A DNA stretch of 64,000 nt from Hyphomicrobiales bacterium. Lineage in GTDB: Bacteria; Pseudomonadota; Alphaproteobacteria; Rhizobiales; Beijerinckiaceae. The stretch lies in contig JAFBAS010000127.1 in the NCBI GenBank assembly GCA_019247605.1, positions 1 to 64,000 on the forward strand, read 5' to 3'. The position numbers and the translations under genes are program-made. The notes beneath the pieces were generated by a model. The model was not told the DNA's origin, did not search any database, and saw only the letters and a program-made list of their open reading frames with translations. This document shows positions 8,983-17,819 of this stretch, piece after piece (within the stretch, counting starts at the first letter, position 1; the number at the start of each line of letters is the position of its first letter).

Positions 8983-9959
8983 CTCGGTCGCAACAATCTA
9001 GGGTTGGCGACGATCGACACGATGTCGGCGAGAAGGTTCAGCAGCACATAGGTGACGGCAAACACCAGCGCGCTGGCTTGCACCACCGGGATGTCTCGCG
9101 CCGAGACGGAATCGACCATCAGCTGACCGATGCCCGGATAGACGAACACGACCTCGACCACGACGACCCCGACGATGAGGTAAGCGAGGTTGATGGCAAT
9201 GACCGTGGCTATCGGCGCCCAGGCGTTGGGCAATGCGTGGCGAAAAATGATGCGGCCTGGCGTTACGCCTTTGAGCCTCGCCGTCTCGATATAGGGGCTC
9301 GCGAGAAGATTGATGATGGCGGCACGCGTCATGCGCATCATATGGGCGACGATGACCAGGACCAGTGTCATGGCCGGCAGCGCGCAGCGGGCGATCCGCT
9401 CGAGCAAAGGGGTGTCGGCCGAAACGTTGGCGAGCGAGTAGAAGATCGGGAGCCGCACCGCCAGAAACAGCATTAGAATGTAGGCGATGAAAAATTCGGG
9501 CACCGAGATCGAGGTCAAGGTCACGAGATTCACCAGCCGGTCGAAAACGCTGTTGCGGTAAAGCGCTGCGAGCATGCCGAGCGCGAGCGAAAGCGGCACA
9601 GCGATCAGCGCGGCAAAGCTCGCAAGAAAAAGGGTGTTCTTGAGGCGCGGTACGACGAGCGAGACGACGGTTCGCACATGACCGCCACCGAGCCCGCCAG
9701 CGCTCGAAAACGATTCGCCGAGATCGCCACGCAAGACGCCACCGATCCAGACGAGATAGCGAAGCACAGGAGGCCGATCGAGGCCGATCTGACGCTGGAA
9801 TGCGGCCACGGTCTCGGGCGTCGCCGATTGCCCGAGGATGGCGGTCGCGAAGTCCCCGGGGAGCAAAGTGACGGCCGAGAAGATCACGATCGAAACGACG
9901 AACAAGGTCACGAGCCCAAGGCCCAACCTTTGCAACACCGTCTTGACGATCGGGTTCAT
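8979..9959 (-). CDS. ABC transporter permease, DppB type
   Basis: About 326 residues from ATG 9959 (MNPIVKTVLQRLGLGL); a longer form from TTG 10022 is less likely because its extra 21 residues are not family-like. The first membrane helix (LGLGLVTLFVVSIVIFSAVTLLPG) is followed by the DppB periplasmic region (LGQSATPETVAAFQRQIGLDRP) and a five-helix transport core with an EAA-type loop (IETARLKGVTPGRIIFRHALPN). It forms a heterodimer with the DppC-type permease that overlaps it. It lies 111 bp downstream of the binding-protein gene in the same operon. Confidence 0.92.
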   Translation of the reverse strand: MNPIVKTVLQRLGLGLVTLFVVSIVIFSAVTLLPGDFATAILGQSATPETVAAFQRQIGLDRPPVLRYLVWIGGVLRGDLGESFSSAGGLGGGHVRTVVSLVVPRLKNTLFLASFAALIAVPLSLALGMLAALYRNSVFDRLVNLVTLTSISVPEFFIAYILMLFLAVRLPIFYSLANVSADTPLLERIARCALPAMTLVLVIVAHMMRMTRAAIINLLASPYIETARLKGVTPGRIIFRHALPNAWAPIATVIAINLAYLIVGVVVVEVVFVYPGIGQLMVDSVSARDIPVVQASALVFAVTYVLLNLLADIVSIVANPRLLRPR

Positions 9960-10070
9960 CGGCGGACGCACCAGCGTCGGAGTTCGACCTTCCGCGTTCG
10001 GCGCAAAGCCGAGGCGCCGCAACCCGGAAGCGGGCGAGCGCCCCGCCTTGTCGGCGTGCTCACTGGCGGC

Positions 10071-11666
10071 TCAAACGAACCACCAGCGTTCCGCGATCCT
10101 CAGGCCGTCGACCTCCCAGTTCGGTGCGATCTCGCCATGGGCGAGCTTCTTTGAATGGGCATCGACGTAGTTGTTGAAGACAAGGACCAGGGCCCCACCG
10201 TCGTCATGCACCAATTGTTGCAGCTCGGCATACATCTCGGCGCGCTTCTTCTCGTCGGTCTCGGCCCGCGCGATGACCAGGAGATCGTTGAACCGCGGAT
10301 TGGCCCATTTGGTCTCGTTCCAGGCCGCCCCCTTCGCATAGACGACGGTGAACATCCAGTCCGCGGTCGGTCGCCCGCCCCAGTAATCGGCGCACCAGGG
10401 CTTCTTCAGCCAGACGTTGTCCCAGTAGCCGTCATTGGGCTCGCGCACGACATTGATGTCGATGCCGGCGGCCTTCGCATGCTCCTGATACAGAACGCCC
10501 GCGTCGACGGCGCCGTTGAAGGCCGTGTCGGCGACCGAAAGATTGACCTTGAGGTTCGATACTCCGGCCTTCTGCAGCAGAGACTTTGCCCTTTCGGGAT
10601 CGTAGCTGTAGCGCGGCTGCGGATCCCGTGCGAACTTCACCGAAGGCGCGATCGGAGAGTCGTTTCCGGTTACGCCATGGCCGAGAAACACCTTCTTGTT
10701 GATGTCGTCTCGATTGATCGCCCATTTGAGCGCTTGACGCACCTCGACCTTGTCGAAGGGCGGCTGTGTCACGTCCATCGGGAAAACGTAATGTCCGTAA
10801 CCCGTGAGCTCGGTGATCGCGACATCGGGGTTGCGGCCGAGCAAGTTTAACGTCTTGAGATCGGCGCGGCTCATCCAGTGAATCTCGCCGGTCGTGAGCG
10901 CGTTCGTGCGCGCCGTGACATCGGCGATCGTGAGGAACTCCACGGTGTTGAAATAGGGCTTTCCCGATTTGTGATAATTGACGTTGCGCTTCAGCTTGGC
11001 GCGCACGCCGGGCTCGTAGGTGTCATAAACAAAAGGCCCTGTGCGCACGCCGGATTTCCAATCGGCCGTGCCGTCTGAATTCGCCGGCAAGATCGGGATG
11101 TGATAGTCGCTGACGATGTAGGGAAAATCGGCATTGCCACCCGAAAGCTTGAAGATGACGGTGTTCTTGTCGTCCGCCTTCATGTCGGTGATGGCCTCGA
11201 GGACCGCCTTGGCGGCGGACTTCGAATCCTTGCCCATATGATAGCGCAAAGAGGCGATGACGTCGTCCGCGGTGAAGTCTTTGCCATTATGGAAGGTGAC
11301 GCCCTTCCTCAGCTTGCAGACCCATGTCTTGGCGCCGTCGGAAGGCTCCATGCTCTCGGCGAGATCCATGGTGATGTTGCCCTTGGCGTCGACCTCGGTG
11401 AGGCTGTTCGACATCGAGCCCCAGAACGGCACTTGGGTCCCGGTATCCGGATAAGCGGCGGGATCCAAGGTGTCGGTAGTGGCGCCATGCGCCAGCCCGA
11501 ATTTCGCGTCCCCTCCCTTCTTCGGTTCCGCGGCGACTCCGGCTTGCGCGAGCAATGTCGATGCGGCCGCGGCCGTCACGCCGAGCGCTGCTGCGCGCCC
11601 CATGAACTCACGTCGTGAAATCCGGCCCTTTTTTACCTGCTCGGTCCAGTATTCAAGCTCTGCCAT
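10071..11666 (-). CDS. Periplasmic substrate-binding protein of ABC importer (SBP_bac_5), Tat-type signal
   Basis: 531 residues from ATG 11666, which has AGAGGAGAGGGAC directly upstream; an ATG 12 codons earlier is weaker. The N-terminus holds a twin-arginine motif, SRREFMGRAAALGVTAAAAS, so export is probably folded, by Tat. The mature part is a family 5 extracellular solute-binding protein of the usual length, with the family's opening (LDPAAYPDTGTQ) and WAINRDDI region. It is the first gene of the operon that continues through two permeases, the double ATPase and the FAD oxidoreductase. The ligand could be a peptide, opine or similar amine; the sequence does not tell. Confidence 0.92.
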   Translation of the reverse strand: MAELEYWTEQVKKGRISRREFMGRAAALGVTAAAASTLLAQAGVAAEPKKGGDAKFGLAHGATTDTLDPAAYPDTGTQVPFWGSMSNSLTEVDAKGNITMDLAESMEPSDGAKTWVCKLRKGVTFHNGKDFTADDVIASLRYHMGKDSKSAAKAVLEAITDMKADDKNTVIFKLSGGNADFPYIVSDYHIPILPANSDGTADWKSGVRTGPFVYDTYEPGVRAKLKRNVNYHKSGKPYFNTVEFLTIADVTARTNALTTGEIHWMSRADLKTLNLLGRNPDVAITELTGYGHYVFPMDVTQPPFDKVEVRQALKWAINRDDINKKVFLGHGVTGNDSPIAPSVKFARDPQPRYSYDPERAKSLLQKAGVSNLKVNLSVADTAFNGAVDAGVLYQEHAKAAGIDINVVREPNDGYWDNVWLKKPWCADYWGGRPTADWMFTVVYAKGAAWNETKWANPRFNDLLVIARAETDEKKRAEMYAELQQLVHDDGGALVLVFNNYVDAHSKKLAHGEIAPNWEVDGLRIAERWWFV

Positions 11667-11890
11667 GTCCCTCTCCTCTGCATTGAGAATTGTCGGATTC
11701 ATTTAGCAAGCATCGAATATGCAGGCTGTGCGTCTTCCTCCCGTATTCGGCGGCGCCTCGCCAGTAGATCACGCTAGCACAGCTAAACGGAGATAGACAG
11801 CAGTACAATAAAGCTACGATCGACCGGCAGTCGCCGCGCCCCGAACCTTGTGCTTAGCTGCCGGGGGGGCGCACAAATTTGGGCCGTGGA

Positions 11891-12862
11891 ATGAAGCATC
11901 AGGCACCTGATCGGGCGCCCATCGCCCCACGCGTGTTCACCGGCGAGGTGGGCGATGTCGACCTTCGTTTGCTGCGCGTTTTCATGGCGGTTGCCGATCA
12001 TGGCGGCTTCGCGGCCGCGGAGGTCGCGCTCGGTAAAAACAAATCGGCGATCAGCATGGATATTGCCAATCTCGAGACGAGGTTCGGCACGAGGCTGTGC
12101 CAGCGCGGCCGTGGCGGTTTCTCGCTGACACCCGAAGGGCAGGCCATCTATCTCGCAGCGTTGCAGCTCTTCACGGATATCGGCGCTTTCCGCGACAAGG
12201 TCGCGAGCGCCACGAGGAAGGTGACTGGCCGCGTCACCCTGGTCATGGTCGACAACATTGTCTCGGTGGCGGAACGGCCCTTGGCACAGGCGCTTGCCCG
12301 CTTCTGCAAGGACTATCCCAACGTCGACCTTACTCTGGTCTCTGCGCCGGGCAGCGTTGCCGAGCGACAGGTGCTGGAAGGAACTGCCGATCTCGGCATA
12401 TCGGTGTTGCCGCGTGCCATGGCGGCGCTCGAGGCCATCCCGCTCTTCACCGAAGAGGCGCGGCTTTATTGCGGTCGTGGGCACCCGCTATTCGAAGCGG
12501 CGAATGGCCGCGTCACTGAGGAAGCGCTCGCCGAACATCAGGTCATCGGACCGAGCGCCTCGGACGATCAGCGCTTTTCCTCGTCTCGGGCCGCATGGAG
12601 GAGCAGCGCCAACGCGGAGGCGCTCGATGCCCGCGTGCTTCTTGCTCTTGGGGGTGGAATGCTCGTGTTTCTCCCCCCGCATTATGCCCAACGCTGGGTG
12701 GAGGAAGCCAAGTTGAGGCCGATTGGCGGCAAAGCATTCACGACCACAAATATGTTCCATCTGTTCTTCAAGAAGACGGCCCAGCTCGGCGCGGGGGCCT
12801 CGCATCTGCGTCGCATCCTGCTTGACGCTTTCGAGGCGGGTGCGCCGCGTCAGGCTGGCTGA
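11891..12862 (+). CDS. LysR-family transcriptional regulator
   Basis: 323 residues from ATG 11891 (a TTG 12 bp upstream is in frame). The winged HTH is at about 20-80: DVDLRLLRVFMAVADHGGF, then KSAISMDIANLETRFGTRLC, and RGGFSLTPEG in the wing. A LysR-type effector-binding domain (about 105-305) follows. It is divergent from the ABC importer operon across about 225 bp, the normal arrangement for a LysR regulator of its neighbour, so it probably controls the importer and oxidoreductase. Inducer unknown. The gene overlaps the end of the convergent isomerase gene by 13 bp. Confidence 0.92.
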   Translation: MKHQAPDRAPIAPRVFTGEVGDVDLRLLRVFMAVADHGGFAAAEVALGKNKSAISMDIANLETRFGTRLCQRGRGGFSLTPEGQAIYLAALQLFTDIGAFRDKVASATRKVTGRVTLVMVDNIVSVAERPLAQALARFCKDYPNVDLTLVSAPGSVAERQVLEGTADLGISVLPRAMAALEAIPLFTEEARLYCGRGHPLFEAANGRVTEEALAEHQVIGPSASDDQRFSSSRAAWRSSANAEALDARVLLALGGGMLVFLPPHYAQRWVEEAKLRPIGGKAFTTTNMFHLFFKKTAQLGAGASHLRRILLDAFEAGAPRQAG

Positions 12863-13707
12863 GCCGCGCTTGTCCGCACTCGTTGCCAGATCGCGCGCGC
12901 GTGACGCGCGAGCACGAGCGATTCGGCCTCCCGGTCCGATAGCTCGCGTCCGTCAGCGCCGGTCAGCGCGTATTCCGGCGGTCCTAGCTCGCAAAGAAAT
13001 ACAGCTTCCGCCTCGGGTCCCGAGCGCGACGCAAAAGAGCGAAGACCCTCTTCCCACCAGCCGAGGAAAATCTCCAGCCATTTGCGGTTTTGCGGGAATG
13101 CGAGCGGCAACTGGATTTGGCCGCGGGCCGCGACGCGGCCTTGAAAGGAATCGGCCCTCGCCAATACCTCGGAGACCATGCCCTGCAACTCCGACGACGG
13201 CGGGCAAGGCATCTCGCGATCGACCACGTAATGGGAGAGATCGGCCGAAAGTCGCATGCTCGGAATGGCTTCGAGGAGCTGCAAGGTCGCGAAAAGATCA
13301 TTGGTGATGCAATTGCGATGTGTCTCGAACTGGATGGACACCTTTTCCTCGTCCGCGATGGCAAGCCAGGCTTCGATCACCTCGATCATCTCAGCCACGC
13401 GGATCGGCATGACTTGGCCGACCACGATGACAAAGGGGGAGTCGATCTCCTTCGCAAAGCGCAGCGCCGGGCGCAGGTCCTCGATTGTCCGCGGAAAGGC
13501 GATGACGAGGCTTCTCAAGCCGCTGCGTGCATAGTTAGGAGCGGCCGCGCGCGCTGCTTCGAGGCTCATGGCGCCGAAATCGATTGCCATGCCATCGAAA
13601 CCCGCAGCCTTCGCGCGATCGAACCTCTCCTCGACAGAGAGCTCGGGGGTGCCCGGAATACGACGCTCGGTTGCCCAGAGCGACTGGTAGACTAAAAGCT
13701 TACCCAC
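12850..13707 (-). CDS. TIM-barrel sugar phosphate isomerase/epimerase-like protein
   Basis: 285 residues if started at GTG 13707, which overlaps the desaturase stop; the longer frame to 13911 lies inside the desaturase and has no family character there. Strand-helix segments fit the AP-endonuclease-2/xylose isomerase-like barrel: KAAGFDGMAIDFG, FVIVVGQVMPIRV, VSIQFETHRNCITND (a likely metal Glu), MRLSADLSHYVVD (Asp/His) and the late AVFLCELGPPEYAL (Glu). Last gene of the aldolase-Rieske-desaturase operon. It may isomerise a sugar acid or a ring-cleavage product; the substrate is unknown. Confidence 0.8.
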   Translation of the reverse strand: MGKLLVYQSLWATERRIPGTPELSVEERFDRAKAAGFDGMAIDFGAMSLEAARAAAPNYARSGLRSLVIAFPRTIEDLRPALRFAKEIDSPFVIVVGQVMPIRVAEMIEVIEAWLAIADEEKVSIQFETHRNCITNDLFATLQLLEAIPSMRLSADLSHYVVDREMPCPPSSELQGMVSEVLARADSFQGRVAARGQIQLPLAFPQNRKWLEIFLGWWEEGLRSFASRSGPEAEAVFLCELGPPEYALTGADGRELSDREAESLVLARHARAIWQRVRTSAAQPA

Positions 13708-14683
13708 GAGCAGGCCCGCCAACGATCGGCTTGCCGCCGATCCAGGCGCGCTCATCGGGGTAATCGGCTTCACTCCTGCCGCCGGAGAGCGCTCGAATGA
13801 GCGCGCGCTGAAAGGCGACATAGCCCATCTCATGAGGGACCACGCCTCGTTCGGTGAACATCGCCTTGTGCAGCGCCGGAAGCTGGTGGAAGGGTACGCC
13901 CGGAAAGGCATGGTGGGCGGTGTGGTACTGCATGTTCCAGCATAGCCAGCGCATCAAAGCATTGGTCCGCGTGCTTCTCGTATTCTCGAGAATGTTGTCG
14001 GAGTGCTCGAGGCCCAAATGCTCGATCGTGTTCTGGAGCTGATGAGTGAACTTCATCAACACCATGGGTGCGAGCCAATAGATCACGGCGATGACGCTCC
14101 CTGTGGCTAAAGACAGGGCTGCGATGATCGCATATCCCGCCACGTGCCAGCGCGCCTCGCCAATCACATCGGCTTTGCGTCGCTCGGGAATGTAGGTCTC
14201 GGTGACGATCCCGAGCGCGAAACGCAGAATGCGAGCGATGCGGGTGTACCAATAGGTCGGACCGAAGAACCACAGAAGATAGGCACGAAGTGTATAGGGT
14301 GCGCGCAGAAGCTCGCCGTCCTGGTCCCAATCCTGGGTGTAGCGGTGATGGGCGAAATGCTGGATCTGATCGAAATCGCGCGGGTAAAAAAGCACGAAGC
14401 CGAAGAGGCGGCCGAAGAACTCGTTGAGCCCTTTGGTCTTGAACACGGTCCAATGGCTCATCTCGTGCTGGCCGGCATAAAGGAAATTGATGAGAGTGCC
14501 CTGAACCATGAAGGCAGGAACGCACCACCAGGTGCCCAGCGTAAGCCAAAGGGCCGTGGTCGAGAGCGCGATCGCGGCCAGATGCGAGCCGAGCTGCAGG
14601 AATCCCGCCACATCCGACTTCGCGCACAGCGCGCGCAGGCGCGCGGGCTCGATGAGATCGCGCCTGACGAACACCTCATCCAT
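13700..14683 (-). CDS. Membrane fatty acid desaturase/hydroxylase-family protein
   Basis: 327 residues with the histidine boxes of the membrane di-iron desaturase superfamily: HEMSH at about 73-77, HFAHHRYTQD at about 109-118, and HTAHHAFP near residue 245. Hydrophobic pairs flank them (LAAIALSTTALWLTLG; YAIIAALSLATGSVIAVIYWLAP). Family members desaturate or hydroxylate acyl chains, alkanes or small substrates such as trimethylamine-like compounds, using O2. Its neighbours (class II aldolase, Rieske oxygenase, isomerase) argue for catabolism of a small molecule rather than membrane lipid desaturation, but that is inference. The isomerase start overlaps its stop. Confidence 0.88.
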   Translation of the reverse strand: MDEVFVRRDLIEPARLRALCAKSDVAGFLQLGSHLAAIALSTTALWLTLGTWWCVPAFMVQGTLINFLYAGQHEMSHWTVFKTKGLNEFFGRLFGFVLFYPRDFDQIQHFAHHRYTQDWDQDGELLRAPYTLRAYLLWFFGPTYWYTRIARILRFALGIVTETYIPERRKADVIGEARWHVAGYAIIAALSLATGSVIAVIYWLAPMVLMKFTHQLQNTIEHLGLEHSDNILENTRSTRTNALMRWLCWNMQYHTAHHAFPGVPFHQLPALHKAMFTERGVVPHEMGYVAFQRALIRALSGGRSEADYPDERAWIGGKPIVGGPARG

Positions 14684-14817
14684 TGCATTCTCCTGTGCTG
14701 CCGCGGGTTGAACTTTTCACGCGGCGCGCGTGGAAACAATTTCCGAGTTGAGAATTCAAGTTCAGCGCGGGCTGAACCGAGCGGCGATGGAGTTATGCAC
14801 CGGCGGCGAACCCGCGG

Positions 14818-15891
14818 CTATTCCGCAGCAACCCTGAGGCCACCGCCACCATCGCCGAGGGCATCGCGCACCATCCTCTGGAAGGCCTTCACCGCGTGCT
14901 CGTATTTCGGCGAGAGAGGACCGCGATCGTAAACCCCGGCATTCAGGTTGCGTTGAACACCGAGAAGGATTGCGAGGTCCTCGGTGACGATCTGTGCCGA
15001 CCAATCGGCTGAGCGCTTGTTCTCGTCGGCTTTCTCAGGCGAGACGTCCTGGAAAAAATACCAGTTGATGTGACGGATTCGGCCAGCGCCAAGCGGCTCG
15101 ATGGTGGCGATCGAACTTCCCCAATCATAGAGGTTCAGCATCAGATAGGGGAAACGGTAGAAATACAGCCCGCGGGTCAAACCGCCTTTGCGGCGTGGAG
15201 CGTAGAGGTGAAAGAAGCCCCCTTCTCGATGGACATCGATCGTGTAGCGGTCGATATCCATGGCGGCGCACAACCCCGGATGCATCGCTCTGCAGTGATA
15301 GCATTCGAGGTAATTCTCGCCATAGGCTTTCCAATCGACCTCGACCTCTCGATCGCACGTCAGAAAATGCTCCTGCGTCTCAAGCGGATAATCGGCCGCC
15401 ATCGCGTCGATTGGGCCGAGCCAGGATTTAAGATCCTGGCCGCCGCGCCTGATGCGACAGAAGACGAGCCCGCGCCACTCCTCGACGTCGATTTCGAGCA
15501 GGCCCCATTGCTTGGCGTCGAATTCCACTTCGCCGCCGAAATCGGTTGCCTTGGCGAGATGGCCATCGCGCCCATAGCTCCAGCTGTGATAGGGGCAGAC
15601 TAGGAGTTTGCCGCAGTCACCGCTTTCTTTCGAGAGGAGTGTGGCGCCGCGATGCCGACAGACATTGTGGAATCCGCGCAGCACGCCGTCATCACCACGC
15701 ATGACGAAAATCGAATACCCCGCAAGAATACCCGATACGTAATCGCCTGGTTTGCCGACCCGCGCCGACCAGGTGAACAGGCCCCAATTCGTCGCGAAGA
15801 TGGATTGCCGCTCGCGTTCGAAGTGTTGCGGGTCGCGGTAAAGCGAGGCCGGCATCGTCCAGTCGAAGCGTTGTTCGGCGTTCGTCGGCAT
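14818..15891 (-). CDS. Rieske non-heme iron ring-hydroxylating oxygenase, alpha subunit
   Basis: 357 residues from ATG 15891, chosen because GAGGAGG lies just upstream; the frame runs 63 codons further but into the aldolase gene. Rieske [2Fe-2S] domain: Cys78-Arg-His80 and Cys99-Pro-Tyr-His102. Catalytic domain with the mononuclear iron site motif NYLECYHCRAMHP, giving His199 and His204; the third carboxylate ligand lies near the C-terminus. The bridging residue position reads Glu196 within this motif. No ferredoxin, reductase or beta subunit gene is adjacent, so electrons must come from elsewhere. It stands between the aldolase (10 bp upstream) and the desaturase. Relatives act on aromatic acids or quaternary amines. 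Confidence 0.9.
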   Translation of the reverse strand: MPTNAEQRFDWTMPASLYRDPQHFERERQSIFATNWGLFTWSARVGKPGDYVSGILAGYSIFVMRGDDGVLRGFHNVCRHRGATLLSKESGDCGKLLVCPYHSWSYGRDGHLAKATDFGGEVEFDAKQWGLLEIDVEEWRGLVFCRIRRGGQDLKSWLGPIDAMAADYPLETQEHFLTCDREVEVDWKAYGENYLECYHCRAMHPGLCAAMDIDRYTIDVHREGGFFHLYAPRRKGGLTRGLYFYRFPYLMLNLYDWGSSIATIEPLGAGRIRHINWYFFQDVSPEKADENKRSADWSAQIVTEDLAILLGVQRNLNAGVYDRGPLSPKYEHAVKAFQRMVRDALGDGGGGLRVAAE

Positions 15892-15901
15892 TTCTGCCTC
15901 C

Positions 15902-16663
15902 TCACTCGCGATAGGACGGATCGATCTTGTCGAGCATGCGCAGATGCGCCGCCCATTCGAGGTCGACCTCTTCATTGTCGAGTTCGGCGCCGTCATATTG
16001 AGCAGCGGTCTTCTCGCACACCTCGCGAGACGGCAGCACGAGCTCGGAGCCCGTCGCTTGTGCGGCGAGCTGTACTTCACAGACCCAATTCAGGTAATAC
16101 ATGAGCTGAAACGCCTCGGCGACACTGCGACCGACCGTCAATAGACCGTGATTGCGCAAGAGTAAGGCGCGGTGATTGCCGAGATCGGCGATCAGGCGCT
16201 GGCGCTCATCGAGATCGCTGGCGATCCCCTCATATTCGTGGACGCCGACCCGTCCATAGAACTGCATGGCCATTTGGGTCAGCGGGAGCACGCCCTCCTT
16301 CAGGCAGGAAACCGCCATGCCGGCCTTGGTATGGGTATGGATGACGCAAGCGGCGTCCTGACGCGCCATGTGAACGGCGCTGTGGATTACGAATCCTGCG
16401 CGGTTAACCGGATGCGGCGAGGCGTCGACCTTTTGGCCCTGGACGTCGATTTTGACGAGCGATGAAGCGGTGATCTCCTCCCATCGCCACCCATAAGGAT
16501 TGATGAGGAAATGGCCGGGCTCACTAGGAACGCAGGCGCTTGAATGGGTGTAGATGAGGTCGGTCATCCTGAAATGCGCAAGCAGCCGATAGCAGGCGGC
16601 GAGATCGACCCGCTGCCGCCATTCGGCGCCCGCGATCTTTGCCGATCTCTCCTGGATGTTCAT
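15902..16663 (-). CDS. Class II aldolase/adducin-family protein
   Basis: 253 residues, the normal size for the family. Metal-binding and structural motifs: IYTHSSACVP, the pair of histidines in VIHTHTKAG, the NHALLLRNHGLLTVG-type segment (here NHRALLLRNHGLLTVG) carrying the third His, and the terminal helix region. Members are zinc-dependent aldolases or decarboxylases on sugar phosphates or related acids (fuculose-phosphate aldolase type). It is the first gene of the four-gene minus-strand operon. It likely handles an aldehyde or keto-acid product of the pathway; substrate unknown. Confidence 0.88.
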   Translation of the reverse strand: MNIQERSAKIAGAEWRQRVDLAACYRLLAHFRMTDLIYTHSSACVPSEPGHFLINPYGWRWEEITASSLVKIDVQGQKVDASPHPVNRAGFVIHSAVHMARQDAACVIHTHTKAGMAVSCLKEGVLPLTQMAMQFYGRVGVHEYEGIASDLDERQRLIADLGNHRALLLRNHGLLTVGRSVAEAFQLMYYLNWVCEVQLAAQATGSELVLPSREVCEKTAAQYDGAELDNEEVDLEWAAHLRMLDKIDPSYRE

Positions 16664-16922
16664 TGCGCCTCGCTCGGCTCCGTGGGTCGTTTGCGCTCTC
16701 GGGCGAGGCTCGCGCGCGCAACTTCAGAAGTCAACAACGAGACGCGCTTCTTTACGACGGGAAACTTGTTACAGTGCCGAACCGTGAAGTATCGGACGAA
16801 GTCGGAGCAGAGTTGGCGAGTGGTTTAGCAGCAAAATGAGTGAGGATTTGCGCCAAGCACCCAAATATGTGCGACGACAAGGATTGCGAGGCGAAGCGGT
16901 TCCACTCGCGCCCGCAACCCGA

Positions 16923-17126
16923 ATGAGACTCGCGACGGTCCCCTTGATGCTGGCCGCCCTCATGGAAGCATCCCTGGCGGGCTGCACGAATGTTCATTGC
17001 AGCACTGAAGGGAAAGGCGGCGGCCCAGGCGGATGCGGTTTGGATCTGAAATTCACGACGACGGACAATCTGGCGCCGCCGGGTAGCTTCGAAGACCCTC
17101 AACGCCAGACATTGCAGCCGCCCTAG
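16923..17126 (+). CDS. Small predicted lipoprotein
   Basis: 67 residues from ATG 16923: MRLATVPLMLAALMEASLAG followed by Cys, a textbook lipobox (LAGC) with a short signal. The mature part is about 45 residues and Gly/Cys rich (NVHCSTEGKGGGPGGCG). An upstream ATG at 16836 would add 29 residues in front of the signal, which makes a poorer lipoprotein precursor. It stands alone between the aldolase operon and the lipid head-group genes, in a stretch that otherwise shows no gene. Function unknown. Confidence 0.55.
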   Translation: MRLATVPLMLAALMEASLAGCTNVHCSTEGKGGGPGGCGLDLKFTTTDNLAPPGSFEDPQRQTLQPP

Positions 17127-17207
17127 CGACCTGAACACGCTTCCTGTCACTGCCGATCCTGCTCGGTGCATCGCGGGACGAACTCGAAGCAGCAGATCTG
17201 GAACGGC

Positions 17208-17819
17208 TCAAGAGTAGCTACTGGGCTGCTCCCTCAGGCGAAGCAACCGGATGCCGGTCACGGCCGCCACGATTGGCGCCACGGTGGCCGCCCCGATCAG
17301 GATCGGCTCGAGCCAGCTCAGCCAGGCGAATACCGCCATCAAGTAGAGCGCATCATCCGGGTCGAAACCCCAGCGTCCTTCATAGGCGCGCGTGAGAGGA
17401 GGGCTCAGCCTTTCCAACAGCTCGGCCCACCACATGCAAAGCAGCAAGGAGCCACCCGCCAATAGGCCGAGAAGGATCGACCATTGGCCGAGCCAAGTGT
17501 CGCGAAGTCCCACTCCGACCGCAACGAAGAAGGCTGTGTTGACCACCATGTCGGTATAGTAGTCATATCGATGCCCGCTTGGGCTCATCATGTTGCCGAT
17601 CCGGGCCAACTCGCCATCCGCCCTGTCAAGGAGAGCGGAAAAAAGCCAAACGAAACCGCCCCAGACCATTCCATGACGGGTTCCAAGAGCGAAGCAGCCG
17701 CAGGCGATAAGTCCGGAAAGCAGTCGCAAGGTCGTCAAGTGGTTCGGCCTGATGGATGTCCCGACCAGCGGCCGAACCAGCTGGCGGGCGAGGAGATGTG
17801 ACCACGAGTCACCGATCAC
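17208..17819 (-). CDS. CDP-alcohol phosphatidyltransferase-family enzyme
   Basis: 203 residues with several membrane segments. The full family signature DG(x)2AR(x)8G(x)3D(x)3D is present: Asp68-Gly69, Ala72-Arg73, Gly82, Asp86, Asp90, within ADGELARIGN...GHRYDYYTD. Such inner-membrane enzymes swap CMP of a CDP-activated group for an alcohol, building phospholipid or phosphonolipid head groups. The start is GTG 17819, overlapping the hpnL stop by 11 bp, so the two are one transcription unit. A nucleotidyltransferase that could supply a CDP-activated head group is divergently encoded nearby. The acceptor is unknown; it is shorter than many PgsA/Pcs proteins. Confidence 0.88.
   Translation of the reverse strand: MIGDSWSHLLARQLVRPLVGTSIRPNHLTTLRLLSGLIACGCFALGTRHGMVWGGFVWLFSALLDRADGELARIGNMMSPSGHRYDYYTDMVVNTAFFVAVGVGLRDTWLGQWSILLGLLAGGSLLLCMWWAELLERLSPPLTRAYEGRWGFDPDDALYLMAVFAWLSWLEPILIGAATVAPIVAAVTGIRLLRLREQPSSYS

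Noticed and set aside
13708-13911. N-terminal extension of the TIM-barrel isomerase
   Set aside because: It lies inside the desaturase gene and has Arg/Ser-rich non-conserved sequence; the GTG at 13707 fits coupling.
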